Shown here in pieces: positions 13,407 through 22,334 of a stretch of DNA of 48,752 nt; positions within the stretch are counted from its first letter, which is position 1; the number at the start of each line of letters is the position of its first letter. A program made the position numbers and the translations under genes. This DNA is from Lachnospiraceae bacterium (GTDB taxonomy: Bacteria; Bacillota; Clostridia; Lachnospirales; Lachnospiraceae): NCBI GenBank assembly GCA_030531245.1, contig JAUNOA010000008.1:1-48752 (forward strand), read 5' to 3'. The notes under the pieces are model-generated. The model saw only the letters and a program-made list of their open reading frames with translations, did no database searches and was not told where the DNA came from.

Positions 13407-16286
13407 TTAATCTCCGCCTATAGTTACGTCATACGTACTTAATGCTCCGCCGTTTACAGCATTTTCCAGAGAAATGTTACCGAAATAAAAACTGTAGACG
13501 TTTCTGGCTACGGCAGCGGCATTAGATGATGAATATCCATAAGGAATATTGACTGTCACGGCAACTTCCGGATCTTCATAAGGTCCGAAGGATACGAAGA
13601 ATGAATGATTCGCTCTGGTCTTGCTCTCCTGCGCTGTTCCGGTTTTTCCTGCTATATCAAAGCTAAGATCCGAGAAAATATTTCTTGCCGAACCTTCTGA
13701 TGTAACCTTATGCATGCCTTCGCGAACAAGATTCCATGTTGAGTCGCTGAATGAAAGTTGGTTGTATACGGACGGTTTGTAATCTTTTATAATATTTCCG
13801 TCACTGTCTGTCAGCTTATCAACTATACTCAGTTCATAAACGGTTCCCTTGTTGGCAATGGCCGATACATAACGGGCAAGCTGGACATTTGTATAAGAGT
13901 GGTTGCCCTGTCCCATGGCAGACTGTTCAGGAGCTATGGTGGAAATGTTAGGCTCTGACTCAGTAATCTCTACTCCGGATTTATGATCCAGACCGAAATA
14001 TGATGCATACTTATCGATTATATTCATGGCTTTTTCGGTATTGTATTCTCCGGTACTGTCTATAGCCATTCTGTGTCCCATTTCATTGAAAAAATAGTTG
14101 CATGAATTCTCGATTGCTCCGACAACATCCAGGCTGTCATGATGACCGGGATATACCCAGCATTTGATATTAGGCTTTATTTCTTCATACAAGCCCGTAC
14201 AGGTGACAGTTTCATACGGTGAAATAAGACCCTCTTCCAATGCAGCAACCGCAGTAATAGGTTTGAAAGTCGAACCCGGAGCTTTCTTGGCCTGAGTGGC
14301 GTTATTATAAAGCGGAAGGGACTGATCTTTTAAAAGGCTGTTATAATAGTTTATATCCATACTGTCTGCAAGTTTATTATTGTCATATCCGGGGTACGAA
14401 ACTATTGCACGCACTTCACCCGTGGTGACATCTGTTATAACACATCCGGCAGTACATGGATCCAAAGCCAGCTGGGCAGGAGTTATCTCGATATTATTGA
14501 TCTTTTCTATAAGAAAATCATACGCATAATCATCACCGTTGACTGAAAGCAGACGGTATTCATTATTGCTTTCATCGTCAGTCAGGACCCCCTGAGTATA
14601 CAAAGCCATACATAGTTCCCGACCTTTAACCACGTTACCTTTGATAAGATACTTATAGTTAAGTTTGGCAAATTCGGTATCATCAATAAGAGACTGCTCG
14701 ATGTAGTCAATCAAAGCCATGAAAATATCATCAGCATCTATATATTTGGTACGTACATTAAGTACTGTACTGTCAAGCCAGTTTTCTGCTATACCTGTAT
14801 AAAGGAAATCTCTCATGCTGATAGTATCGTTTTTCCATGCCTGATAGTACTCGGCATTCTGATCCATTGCACTTGTAACGATTACTTCCTGTGAACAAAG
14901 TTTATTATAGATATAAACCATATATTGATTTATATCTTCGGGAAGCTCATTAAGAGGAGTCGGATCATTGCCCGAAAGTTCTTCGCTTATCTGTTCAATA
15001 ACCTGATTATGGTATTTTTCATATCTGGAATATATATCTTTCTCAACATCAGAAGCATCATTTTGAGAAAAATGATTGATATCCAGCAGGTTATTGTTTA
15101 TCAGCTGGTAGTATGCGTCTTTCACCGGGATGCGCAAACTGGTTGCATCGGTGGCATCCTCATTGGGATTATCCTCATTAACGATTTTCGAAGCCAGAAC
15201 ACCTGCAAGCTGTCTTTCAACAAGATGATATATGCCTATCTGAAGGTCTTTATCTATAGTAAGATAAACATCTTCTCCTGCCACAGGCTCTTCCTCGTCA
15301 ATAACCTGAAGGATACGGCCGACATTATCGACATACATATGCTTTTCGCCTTTACGTCCGTGAAGCTCGTATTCAAAATACTGCTCGATTCCTATTCGTC
15401 CGACAGTGTCATTCAATGTATACTCATCATCTGTTGCTTTAAGTGTATCAAGCTGATCTTCCTGTACTTTTCCGGTATATCCGATGATTGATGAGAAATA
15501 AATCGGATCATTATATACACGTTTTGTGTTTTCGACAACATCTACCCCTTTTAGATTTGCCGCCTCCTCCAGAACTGAAATCTTGGTTTTCTCACTTACG
15601 GAAGAAGCAATTGTAGTACTTTCATATCTTCGGTATGAAGTAAGGGACATAGTGTATCGGATATTGACTATCTGAAGCTTTTCAAGAGGAGTCAGGTTAA
15701 TGGCATTTTTCTCTTCATCAGCCAGTTCATTGATTTTAAAAGACTTTGCCACACGTTCAACGAGTTCTTCCGCTGTTATTGTCGACGGATATTTCCCGGC
15801 ATCATCATCAAGTTCCGATATATCCTTAAGACCGTAAACATCTCTCAAAAATCCGTTGCGGGAATTTTTGCTTGAAACAGTGAATTCATATTTTCCTCTG
15901 TCATTAATAGTTACTTTAAACTCGCCTCTGACTGTTTCTCTGTTTTTATTCAGTATTTTAACAAGTCTGTAAATCATCAGATTCTTTTCATTTGGTGTTG
16001 TATAATCTCCGTTATCCTGTATGATGACATCATTGCATAACTCGTTATAGGCGAGCAGATTTCCGTTTCTGTCATAGATACGTCCGCGTGTGGCAGGTGT
16101 AGTAGTGGTTTTTTCAGTCATAGTGATATACTCGTTCTGGTATTCATCTCCGTGTATGATCTGTAGACTGTAGAGATGTGAAACAAGTACCAAAAACATG
16201 GCTGCACAAAGCAGCCCCAGTACTACAGTTCTGGATTCCAGAAACTTGCCGAACAGTTCTTTTATCAGATCCCAAAAATCACTCAA
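13407..16286 (-). CDS. mrdA: PBP2-type transpeptidase with a large insertion
   Basis: Class B penicillin-binding protein that cross-links peptidoglycan with RodA during elongation. The 959 residues exceed the usual 600-720. In order: short cytoplasmic tail, membrane anchor (about 20-40), pedestal domain beginning TRGRIYDRNGNLLAYN, then the transpeptidase domain with Ser672-x-x-Lys675 (GSTFK), Ser728-Cys-Asn730 and Lys881-Thr-Gly883. Residues about 365-608, between LTIDKDLQIG and CVITDVTTGEVRAIVSYPG, form a mostly helical, acidic insertion not found in the E. coli enzyme. It overlaps mreD by 8 nt. Catalytic function is intact by motif. Confidence 0.94.
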   Translation of the reverse strand: MSDFWDLIKELFGKFLESRTVVLGLLCAAMFLVLVSHLYSLQIIHGDEYQNEYITMTEKTTTTPATRGRIYDRNGNLLAYNELCNDVIIQDNGDYTTPNEKNLMIYRLVKILNKNRETVRGEFKVTINDRGKYEFTVSSKNSRNGFLRDVYGLKDISELDDDAGKYPSTITAEELVERVAKSFKINELADEEKNAINLTPLEKLQIVNIRYTMSLTSYRRYESTTIASSVSEKTKISVLEEAANLKGVDVVENTKRVYNDPIYFSSIIGYTGKVQEDQLDTLKATDDEYTLNDTVGRIGIEQYFEYELHGRKGEKHMYVDNVGRILQVIDEEEPVAGEDVYLTIDKDLQIGIYHLVERQLAGVLASKIVNEDNPNEDATDATSLRIPVKDAYYQLINNNLLDINHFSQNDASDVEKDIYSRYEKYHNQVIEQISEELSGNDPTPLNELPEDINQYMVYIYNKLCSQEVIVTSAMDQNAEYYQAWKNDTISMRDFLYTGIAENWLDSTVLNVRTKYIDADDIFMALIDYIEQSLIDDTEFAKLNYKYLIKGNVVKGRELCMALYTQGVLTDDESNNEYRLLSVNGDDYAYDFLIEKINNIEITPAQLALDPCTAGCVITDVTTGEVRAIVSYPGYDNNKLADSMDINYYNSLLKDQSLPLYNNATQAKKAPGSTFKPITAVAALEEGLISPYETVTCTGLYEEIKPNIKCWVYPGHHDSLDVVGAIENSCNYFFNEMGHRMAIDSTGEYNTEKAMNIIDKYASYFGLDHKSGVEITESEPNISTIAPEQSAMGQGNHSYTNVQLARYVSAIANKGTVYELSIVDKLTDSDGNIIKDYKPSVYNQLSFSDSTWNLVREGMHKVTSEGSARNIFSDLSFDIAGKTGTAQESKTRANHSFFVSFGPYEDPEVAVTVNIPYGYSSSNAAAVARNVYSFYFGNISLENAVNGGALSTYDVTIGGD

Positions 16287-16803
16287 TCAGCTTTACACCT
16301 TTCTTTGAATCATCAATTTTTTTCAATTTTGAATTCAGAGCAAGAATCGGTTTGTACAGAATTATTGTTAAAATAATGGTAAGCATGAGTTCAGGAAGAA
16401 TAATAGACTTCATATAATATCCGAAATCTGTTTTTCCCCTGAGAATAAATCTGACACCAAACAGCAGCACATTATATAGCAATTCATTTACTGCACATAT
16501 GAAAACAGGCAGGAACAGATAGTCATCGTCATAGAATCTGCTGGAAAATCCGTTAATAAACCCTATCCATCCCAAAATCAGGGTGAAATATCCAAAAGGT
16601 CCGCTGTAAAAGACATCCATTAATAATCCGCCCAGAATTCCGTATATCGCTCCTTCGAATTCACCGTATACATAACCGATAGTAAATACAACAATAAGAA
16701 GCAGATTCGGTGAAACAACCAGAAAAGGAATAAACGGAAAAACGCTTGTTTCAAGAACAAACGCCAGTATTATTAATAATATGTTTACTAAAGATCTTCT
16801 CAT
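16279..16803 (-). CDS. mreD: MreD rod-shape protein
   Basis: A 174-residue integral membrane protein with about five or six hydrophobic helices, as expected for MreD of the elongasome. Characteristic are the start RRSLVNILLIILAFVLETS, the PNLLLIVVFTIGYVYGEFEGAIYGILGGLLMDVFYSG-type region and short cytoplasmic loops. MreD sequences diverge strongly, so the call leans on its position between mreC (4 nt ATGA overlap) and mrdA. Confidence 0.9.
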   Translation of the reverse strand: MRRSLVNILLIILAFVLETSVFPFIPFLVVSPNLLLIVVFTIGYVYGEFEGAIYGILGGLLMDVFYSGPFGYFTLILGWIGFINGFSSRFYDDDYLFLPVFICAVNELLYNVLLFGVRFILRGKTDFGYYMKSIILPELMLTIILTIILYKPILALNSKLKKIDDSKKGVKLIE

Positions 16804-17627
16804 TGCTGCTTAAGTTTTGTAATAACCAATACTTCCTGTATATTATCAAACTGGGCTACGGGTATCAAAAATCCGCTTTTTGTCAGATTGTTCGGATCAG
16901 TATTCAGTTCAGCGGCATATCCTATAAGAATGCCCGGTAAGTATTTTGAACTGACATTTGATGTTACAATGCTGTCACCGTCACTAAGTTCAGAGTCTGC
17001 CATGGCATCCTGAAGAAGAAGTCTGCCGGATTGATATGTTTCAAGATTACCTGTTACGATACATTCATCTCCTGTATTCATAGACATGGCACTTATTCTG
17101 CTGGAATCGTCAATTATACTCCTTACTTTGGAATAATTGGAACCCACTTCAGAAATGATACCTATAAGCCCTCCGTCAGCGATAACATTCATATCGACAG
17201 CTAATCCGTCATCGGCACCCTTATCTATTTTAAATTCATTAAACCATCCGACAGAATCTTTGGCTATTACTCTTGCACCTATTTTTTCATATTTTCCGTA
17301 TTCTTTATCAAGCTTATACAGATCTCTGAGTCTGTCCAGTTCGACATTTGCCTGTTCAAGACGGGTGTTTTCCATCATCAGTTCATCTATTGTCGCCTGA
17401 AGTTCGATATTTTCAGCAGCAATTTCATCAAAAGTTCTTTTTTCTGTCAGTGCATTGTTTACAGCTGTTCCTATTTTACTTACAACTGACTGAACAGGTG
17501 TAAGTGCTGTTCCTATGGCCCTTTTTACAGGAGAAAGAGCTGTACTGTCCATAGTTGTGACAACGATAAGTATCACACAGAGGACAGTAAGAATAAGCAA
17601 TATGATGAAATTATTATGCTTTTTCAT
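16800..17627 (-). CDS. mreC: MreC rod-shape protein
   Basis: A 275-residue elongasome scaffold outside the membrane that links MreB, PBP2 and RodA. It has an N-terminal anchor (about 7-27), a coiled coil (about 66-110) and a beta-barrel domain with DKGADDGLAVDMNVIADGGL, GIISEVGSNYSKVRSIID and VTSNVSSKYLPGILIG. Its start codon overlaps the radC stop by one base. mreB, normally between radC and mreC, is absent here. Confidence 0.95.
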   Translation of the reverse strand: MKKHNNFIILLILTVLCVILIVVTTMDSTALSPVKRAIGTALTPVQSVVSKIGTAVNNALTEKRTFDEIAAENIELQATIDELMMENTRLEQANVELDRLRDLYKLDKEYGKYEKIGARVIAKDSVGWFNEFKIDKGADDGLAVDMNVIADGGLIGIISEVGSNYSKVRSIIDDSSRISAMSMNTGDECIVTGNLETYQSGRLLLQDAMADSELSDGDSIVTSNVSSKYLPGILIGYAAELNTDPNNLTKSGFLIPVAQFDNIQEVLVITKLKQQ

Positions 17628-18337
17628 TAATCCAAAAGTCCTTTCTCTTTAAAGCTGAAATAATCATTGCTCCCGATTATTATATGATCGATTAGTTTTA
17701 TACCTATTGCTTCAGCTCCCTCGCTGACTTTATTTGTTGCTTCGATGTCGGCATCGCTCGGCAAAGCATCCGAATATGGATGATTATGTATCATCAGAAG
17801 CCTGGCAGCATGCTTTTTCAGTGCACCCTCGAGTATATCCCTGACACTGACAAGAGAACTGTCGCAGGTTCCTCTGGTCATTATTATTGAATCGATAAGC
17901 CGGTATCTGATATCCAGGTAAGCGATCTTTAATTCTTCTTTTTCCAGGTATCTCATCTCCTGTGAAAAGAATCTCGCGCAATCAGACGGTGTCTTAAGTC
18001 TGACAACCGAATTCTTATCAGTTATAGAACTTTTCCAGATTCTCTGTACCAGTTCACTGATACAGAGAATCTGAACAGCTTTGACCGGTCCTATTCCTTT
18101 AATACCGGTCAGTTCCTCATAAGTGTAATGCAGAATTGATGAAATGCCTTCGTACTCCCTCTCGCCATGAACCAGGTGTTCGGCAAGCATCATAACATCC
18201 ATATCTCTTGTTCCGGTCCTCAGCAGAACAGCCAGAAGCTCGGAATCCGTCAAAACACCCGGTCCGGATTTTCTGCATTTCTCATACGGCTTGTCATCAT
18301 CATGCCTTTCGTTGATTCGAAGAATTTTTTCTCTCAT
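17627..18337 (-). CDS. radC: RadC family JAB-domain protein
   Basis: A 236-residue RadC protein. The N-terminal helix-hairpin-helix region (ELTGIKGIGPVKAVQI) is followed by a JAMM/MPN+ metal site with HNHPYSDALPSDAD. Despite its old name, a DNA repair role is not demonstrated; JAMM chemistry suggests a metalloprotease or nuclease. Placement directly upstream of mre genes is conserved in Firmicutes and here it opens the wall-synthesis unit. Confidence 0.94.
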   Translation of the reverse strand: MREKILRINERHDDDKPYEKCRKSGPGVLTDSELLAVLLRTGTRDMDVMMLAEHLVHGEREYEGISSILHYTYEELTGIKGIGPVKAVQILCISELVQRIWKSSITDKNSVVRLKTPSDCARFFSQEMRYLEKEELKIAYLDIRYRLIDSIIMTRGTCDSSLVSVRDILEGALKKHAARLLMIHNHPYSDALPSDADIEATNKVSEGAEAIGIKLIDHIIIGSNDYFSFKEKGLLD

Positions 18338-18382
18338 ATAGTTGTCCTTCCCGCCTCTCCAAGCGCAGAAAACAACTTTATA

Positions 18383-19672
18383 TTATTGAACTATTCCGGC
18401 TTCAAACAGTTTCTGAACGGCAGTAAGTATTCCGGCTTTTGCATGATACCATGTAAGTCCTCCCTGGAAGAAAGCCGTATAGGGTTCTCTCATCGGTCCG
18501 TCACAGCTCAGCTCAATAGAAGCACCTGAAATAAAGTTTCCGGCAGCCATTATAACCTGAGAATCATATCCGGGCATATCGCAAGGCTCCGGTCTGACAA
18601 ATGAATCAATGGGAGCAGCAGCCTGAATTCCCTCGCAGAATGCTATAAGTCCCTCCGGTGAATGAAAATCAACAGCCTGGATAATATCAGATCTCTCATC
18701 AAACGGTCCGGGATTAACTTCAAAACCAAGTTTATCAAGTATATAAGCTGCAAAAACCGCACCCTTTTGAGCACCGGCGACAACCTGAGGGGCCAGGAAA
18801 AGTCCCTGGAACAGATCTTTATTTACGCCGAGATTTGCCCCGATTTCCTTTCCGAGTCCGGGAGCGGTCAGCCTGTAGGCTGATTTTTCAACCATATCGG
18901 CATTTCCGACAATGTATCCGCCTATAGGAGCAAGACCTCCGCCGGGATTCTTTATAAGGGATCCTACAATTATATCAGCACCTGCCTCAAGCGGCTCCAT
19001 CTCTTCCACAAACTCACCGTAACAGTTATCAACCATAACCTTTAAATCAGGCTTAACAGATTTAATAAAGCGGATCAGTTCTCCTATTTTATAAACAGAA
19101 AAGGTCGGCCTCTGTGCATATCCTCTTGATCTCTGAATCTCCACAAGTGCTGTTTTATCATTTATAGCCTTGCGTATATTTTCATAGTCAAAACTATAAT
19201 CATCATTAAGATCAACCTGCCTATAGCTAACCCCGTAGTCTTTAAGGCTCCCTGCTGCATCATTAAGACCTATGATACTGTCGAGGGTATCATACGGTTT
19301 TCCGCACGGTGAAAGCAGTTCATCTCCTGGCCTTAGATTAGCAAACAATGCTGTTGAGATTGCATGAGTCCCGCTTATCAACTGGGCACGGACAAGTGCA
19401 TCTTCACCTTTAAAAACCGAAGCAAAGACTTTTTCCAGTCTGTCGCGTCCTCCGTCATCGTACCCATATCCGGTTGTTTTAACAAAATCGGCTTCACTTA
19501 CACGGTTTTCATGAAATGCATTCAGCACCTTCAGCTGACCGATTTCAGCGCGATTTTCGATTCTTCCGAAGATGTCATGAAGGTCGGTTTCGGCCTGTTC
19601 TGCAAGTTTTAATAGTTTTTCGTCTATTCCGTAATCCTTATACGCTTTTTCAAGCATTCCTTTAGTATCCAT
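18383..19672 (-). CDS. methionine gamma-lyase family PLP enzyme (YnbB type)
   Basis: A 429-residue fold-type I PLP enzyme of the methionine-gamma-lyase/'aluminium resistance' family. The PLP lysine is Lys241 in GSLIKNPGGG, preceded by VMVDNCYGEF. QLISGTHAIS binds cofactor phosphate. Substrate is unproven; cleavage of sulfur amino acids is inferred from family. Its start overlaps miaA by 49 nt, the same miaA-linked place as Bacillus ynbB, but hfq is missing between them. An alternative ATG at 19657 exists with poorer ribosome-site spacing. Confidence 0.88.
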   Translation of the reverse strand: MDTKGMLEKAYKDYGIDEKLLKLAEQAETDLHDIFGRIENRAEIGQLKVLNAFHENRVSEADFVKTTGYGYDDGGRDRLEKVFASVFKGEDALVRAQLISGTHAISTALFANLRPGDELLSPCGKPYDTLDSIIGLNDAAGSLKDYGVSYRQVDLNDDYSFDYENIRKAINDKTALVEIQRSRGYAQRPTFSVYKIGELIRFIKSVKPDLKVMVDNCYGEFVEEMEPLEAGADIIVGSLIKNPGGGLAPIGGYIVGNADMVEKSAYRLTAPGLGKEIGANLGVNKDLFQGLFLAPQVVAGAQKGAVFAAYILDKLGFEVNPGPFDERSDIIQAVDFHSPEGLIAFCEGIQAAAPIDSFVRPEPCDMPGYDSQVIMAAGNFISGASIELSCDGPMREPYTAFFQGGLTWYHAKAGILTAVQKLFEAGIVQ

Positions 19673-20556
19673 CTGTAATCTTCCTCGCTGACCGGACTGT
19701 CTATCCAGGTGACATCTTTTTCATGTCTTAACCAGGTAAACTGTCTTTTGGCATAATGTCGTGAATTTAATTTGATTTCTTCCGCAGCCGCTTCGTAATC
19801 GATGCTGTTAAAGAGTTCTTTATATCCTATTCCCTGCATTGATACGGAATCTGCCCTACATCCGTATTCCTTCAATGCTTTTACCTCTTCAGGAAGTCCC
19901 TGTGCCATCATTTTGTCGACTCTCTCATCAATCAAAGGATATAGTTCCTTTCTGTCACGATTAAGAGCTATATAAATGAAATCGTAAGGAGACTCACTGC
20001 TTAAAGCCTCTCTGTTATGCTGAGATATTTTATACCCGTAAAGCTCATAAAACTCAAGAGCACGAACAACTCTTTTTGTATCATTCATATGGATTGATTC
20101 GGCAGCTTCAGGATCGATTTCCTTTAGTTTCAAATGCATTATTTCCGGGCCATAGAGTGAATAGTCATTTTCAATCTTTGCTCTTACTGATCCGTCGGAC
20201 TCTGTGCTTCCGAAATCAGTATCATACAGCAAGGCATGAATGTAAAAGCCCGTACCTCCTACTACAATCGGAACCTTATGTCTGGACAATATGTCCAGCA
20301 CACATTTTTTAGCCGCTTCTTTATAATCTGCTATAGAATAATCAATTTTAGGATCACACACATCGAGCATATGATGCGGTATTCCGTCCATTTCACCGGG
20401 AGTAATTTTGGCTGTACCGATATTCATATACTTATAAACCTGCATAGAATCGGCACTAACTATCTCTCCGCCGATATCTCTGGCAAGACGTACTCCCAAC
20501 GCTGATTTTCCGGATGCAGTAGGACCGGAAATAATTATTAAAGGTTGTTTTATCAT
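19624..20556 (-). CDS. miaA: tRNA dimethylallyltransferase
   Basis: Adds a dimethylallyl group to N6 of A37 in tRNAs reading UNN codons, the substrate MiaB then methylthiolates. 310 residues with P-loop GPTASGKS (11-18), SADSMQVYKYMNIGTAK, GGTGFYIHALLY and the C-terminal SRHYAKRQFTWLR motif. It overlaps mutL by 4 nt. miaB lies about 4.4 kb upstream in the same transcription direction. Confidence 0.97.
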   Translation of the reverse strand: MIKQPLIIISGPTASGKSALGVRLARDIGGEIVSADSMQVYKYMNIGTAKITPGEMDGIPHHMLDVCDPKIDYSIADYKEAAKKCVLDILSRHKVPIVVGGTGFYIHALLYDTDFGSTESDGSVRAKIENDYSLYGPEIMHLKLKEIDPEAAESIHMNDTKRVVRALEFYELYGYKISQHNREALSSESPYDFIYIALNRDRKELYPLIDERVDKMMAQGLPEEVKALKEYGCRADSVSMQGIGYKELFNSIDYEAAAEEIKLNSRHYAKRQFTWLRHEKDVTWIDSPVSEEDYRWILKECLKKRIRITE

Positions 20557-22334
20557 ACTATTCGTTTGAATTTTTTCTCCAGATCCGCAAGGGAAAATTC
20601 AATCATTGTCGGTCTTCCGTGCGGGCAGCAATATGGATTATCGCATTCGAGCAGTTCTTTCACAAGAATATCCGCTTCGGCAAATGAAAGTCTCTGTCCC
20701 CCTTTAACAGCTGCTTTACAAGCCATTGAAGCAGTTTTTTCCAGAATCAGTAAAGCATCTTTGTGACCGACTTCTTCCGCATATCCGGAAATCATTTCTT
20801 TAAGCAGTTCGGCCTTGTTTATGGATGGCAGATTATCAGGGACTGCTCTTACGGCATATTCATTACCACCGAAATGTTCTATCTCATATCCTACGGAACT
20901 GAAATCATTGATATTTTCGTATAATGCTGCAGCTTCAGTATCACTTAGAGTAATGATACACGGAGGATTTATCATCTGAGATGATACATTTGCTTTTCTA
21001 TACTGTTTAATCAGTCTTTCATAATAGATTTTTTCATGTGCAGCATGCTGGTCCATTATAAGCATCCTGGAATCATATTCGATAATCCAGTATGTGGAAA
21101 AAACCTGTCCGATCAGTCTGTAAAAAGGTTTTTGTGAAGCAGCGAAATCTGATTTATCAAAACTCAATTGACTCGGAGCAGCTTTATTCTCCGATTCTGT
21201 CCAATCAGGTTTTACCGGAAGAGGCATCTCTCTCTTTGTTTCAAATGCTTCAGCTGGCCTGCTATTTAGTTTTAACGTATTTTTTTCTGTCTCTGTATCT
21301 ATTCCGGAAATAACTTTTTCTTCGGGATCAGGAGAAGCATACGGAATCAGAATGTGTTCATTTAATGCTGATTTGACTGCTTTACTGACTTCATCATACA
21401 CTTCGAACGGTGCGGAAAATCTTACATCCATTTTTGTGGGATGAACATTGACATCCATTGCATCCGGACTGATATCGATTATGAGAACAGAAAAAGGAAA
21501 CTGATGCTGCATCAGGCGTTCTTCATAAGCATCTTCTATAGCCTTTGCGATAACTGTTGATTTGATATACCTTCCATTCACGAAGTAATTTTCAAAATTA
21601 CGATTCGGTCTTGAAACCTCAGGCTTACCGATAAGACCCTTAACCGAAATATTATCCGAACAGTATTCCGTATCAATAAGTGAATTGGTTATGTCACGCC
21701 CGTATATCTGGTAAATTATATCTTTAATCTCACCGTTTCCGGAAGTATATAGTTTAGTCTGTCCGTTATTTATATACCTGAAACTGATAAAAGGATGTGA
21801 CAACGCAAACTTTTCTATAAGATCAGTTATATGAGATGCTTCGGTTATGGCTGTTTTAAGGAACTTCTTTCTTGCCGGTACATTATAAAACAGATCTCTT
21901 GCAACAATGGTTGTCCCGTCAGGGGCGCCTATCTCCTCATAGGATAATTCTTCTCCGCCTTCTATTCTGTATCTTACAGCAGTAAGCTGATCCTGTGTTT
22001 TAGTAATAATCTCTGTTCTCGTGACAGCGGCAATACTGGAGAGTGCTTCACCTCTGAAACCCAAAGTATGTATTGCCATCAGATCTTCGGCATCAGAAAT
22101 CTTACCTGTGGCATGGCGAAGAAATGCTGTTCTGACTTCTTCACAATTTATGCCGTGTCCGTTATCCGTCACTCTGATAAGATCAGTTCCGCCGTTTTTG
22201 ATTTCCACTGTAATTATATTTGCTCCGGCATCAACGGAATTTTCCACCAGCTCCTTCACAACTGAAGAAGGTCTCTCGATTACTTCTCCCGCCGCGATTT
22301 TGTCTATTGTTTCTTTGCTGAGTACCTTTATCAT
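20553..22334 (-). CDS. mutL: MutL mismatch repair protein
   Basis: GHKL ATPase that couples MutS to strand nicking. The 593 residues include N-terminal motifs ELVENSVDAGA, DNGHGI and GFRGEALSSIAAV, a proline/acid-rich linker (about 340-400), and a C-terminal domain with the endonuclease metal motif DQHAAHEKIYYERL. It is therefore of the nicking type found in bacteria without MutH. A second metal-site element, CPHGRP, is near the C-terminus. ATGA overlap with mutS upstream. Confidence 0.97.
   Translation of the reverse strand: MIKVLSKETIDKIAAGEVIERPSSVVKELVENSVDAGANIITVEIKNGGTDLIRVTDNGHGINCEEVRTAFLRHATGKISDAEDLMAIHTLGFRGEALSSIAAVTRTEIITKTQDQLTAVRYRIEGGEELSYEEIGAPDGTTIVARDLFYNVPARKKFLKTAITEASHITDLIEKFALSHPFISFRYINNGQTKLYTSGNGEIKDIIYQIYGRDITNSLIDTEYCSDNISVKGLIGKPEVSRPNRNFENYFVNGRYIKSTVIAKAIEDAYEERLMQHQFPFSVLIIDISPDAMDVNVHPTKMDVRFSAPFEVYDEVSKAVKSALNEHILIPYASPDPEEKVISGIDTETEKNTLKLNSRPAEAFETKREMPLPVKPDWTESENKAAPSQLSFDKSDFAASQKPFYRLIGQVFSTYWIIEYDSRMLIMDQHAAHEKIYYERLIKQYRKANVSSQMINPPCIITLSDTEAAALYENINDFSSVGYEIEHFGGNEYAVRAVPDNLPSINKAELLKEMISGYAEEVGHKDALLILEKTASMACKAAVKGGQRLSFAEADILVKELLECDNPYCCPHGRPTMIEFSLADLEKKFKRIV

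Noticed and set aside
14925-15491. A 188-residue plus-strand frame antisense to mrdA.
   Set aside because: It overlaps the PBP2 insertion region on the other strand; its composition looks like the complement of an acidic helical segment and no ribosome site or promoter is evident.
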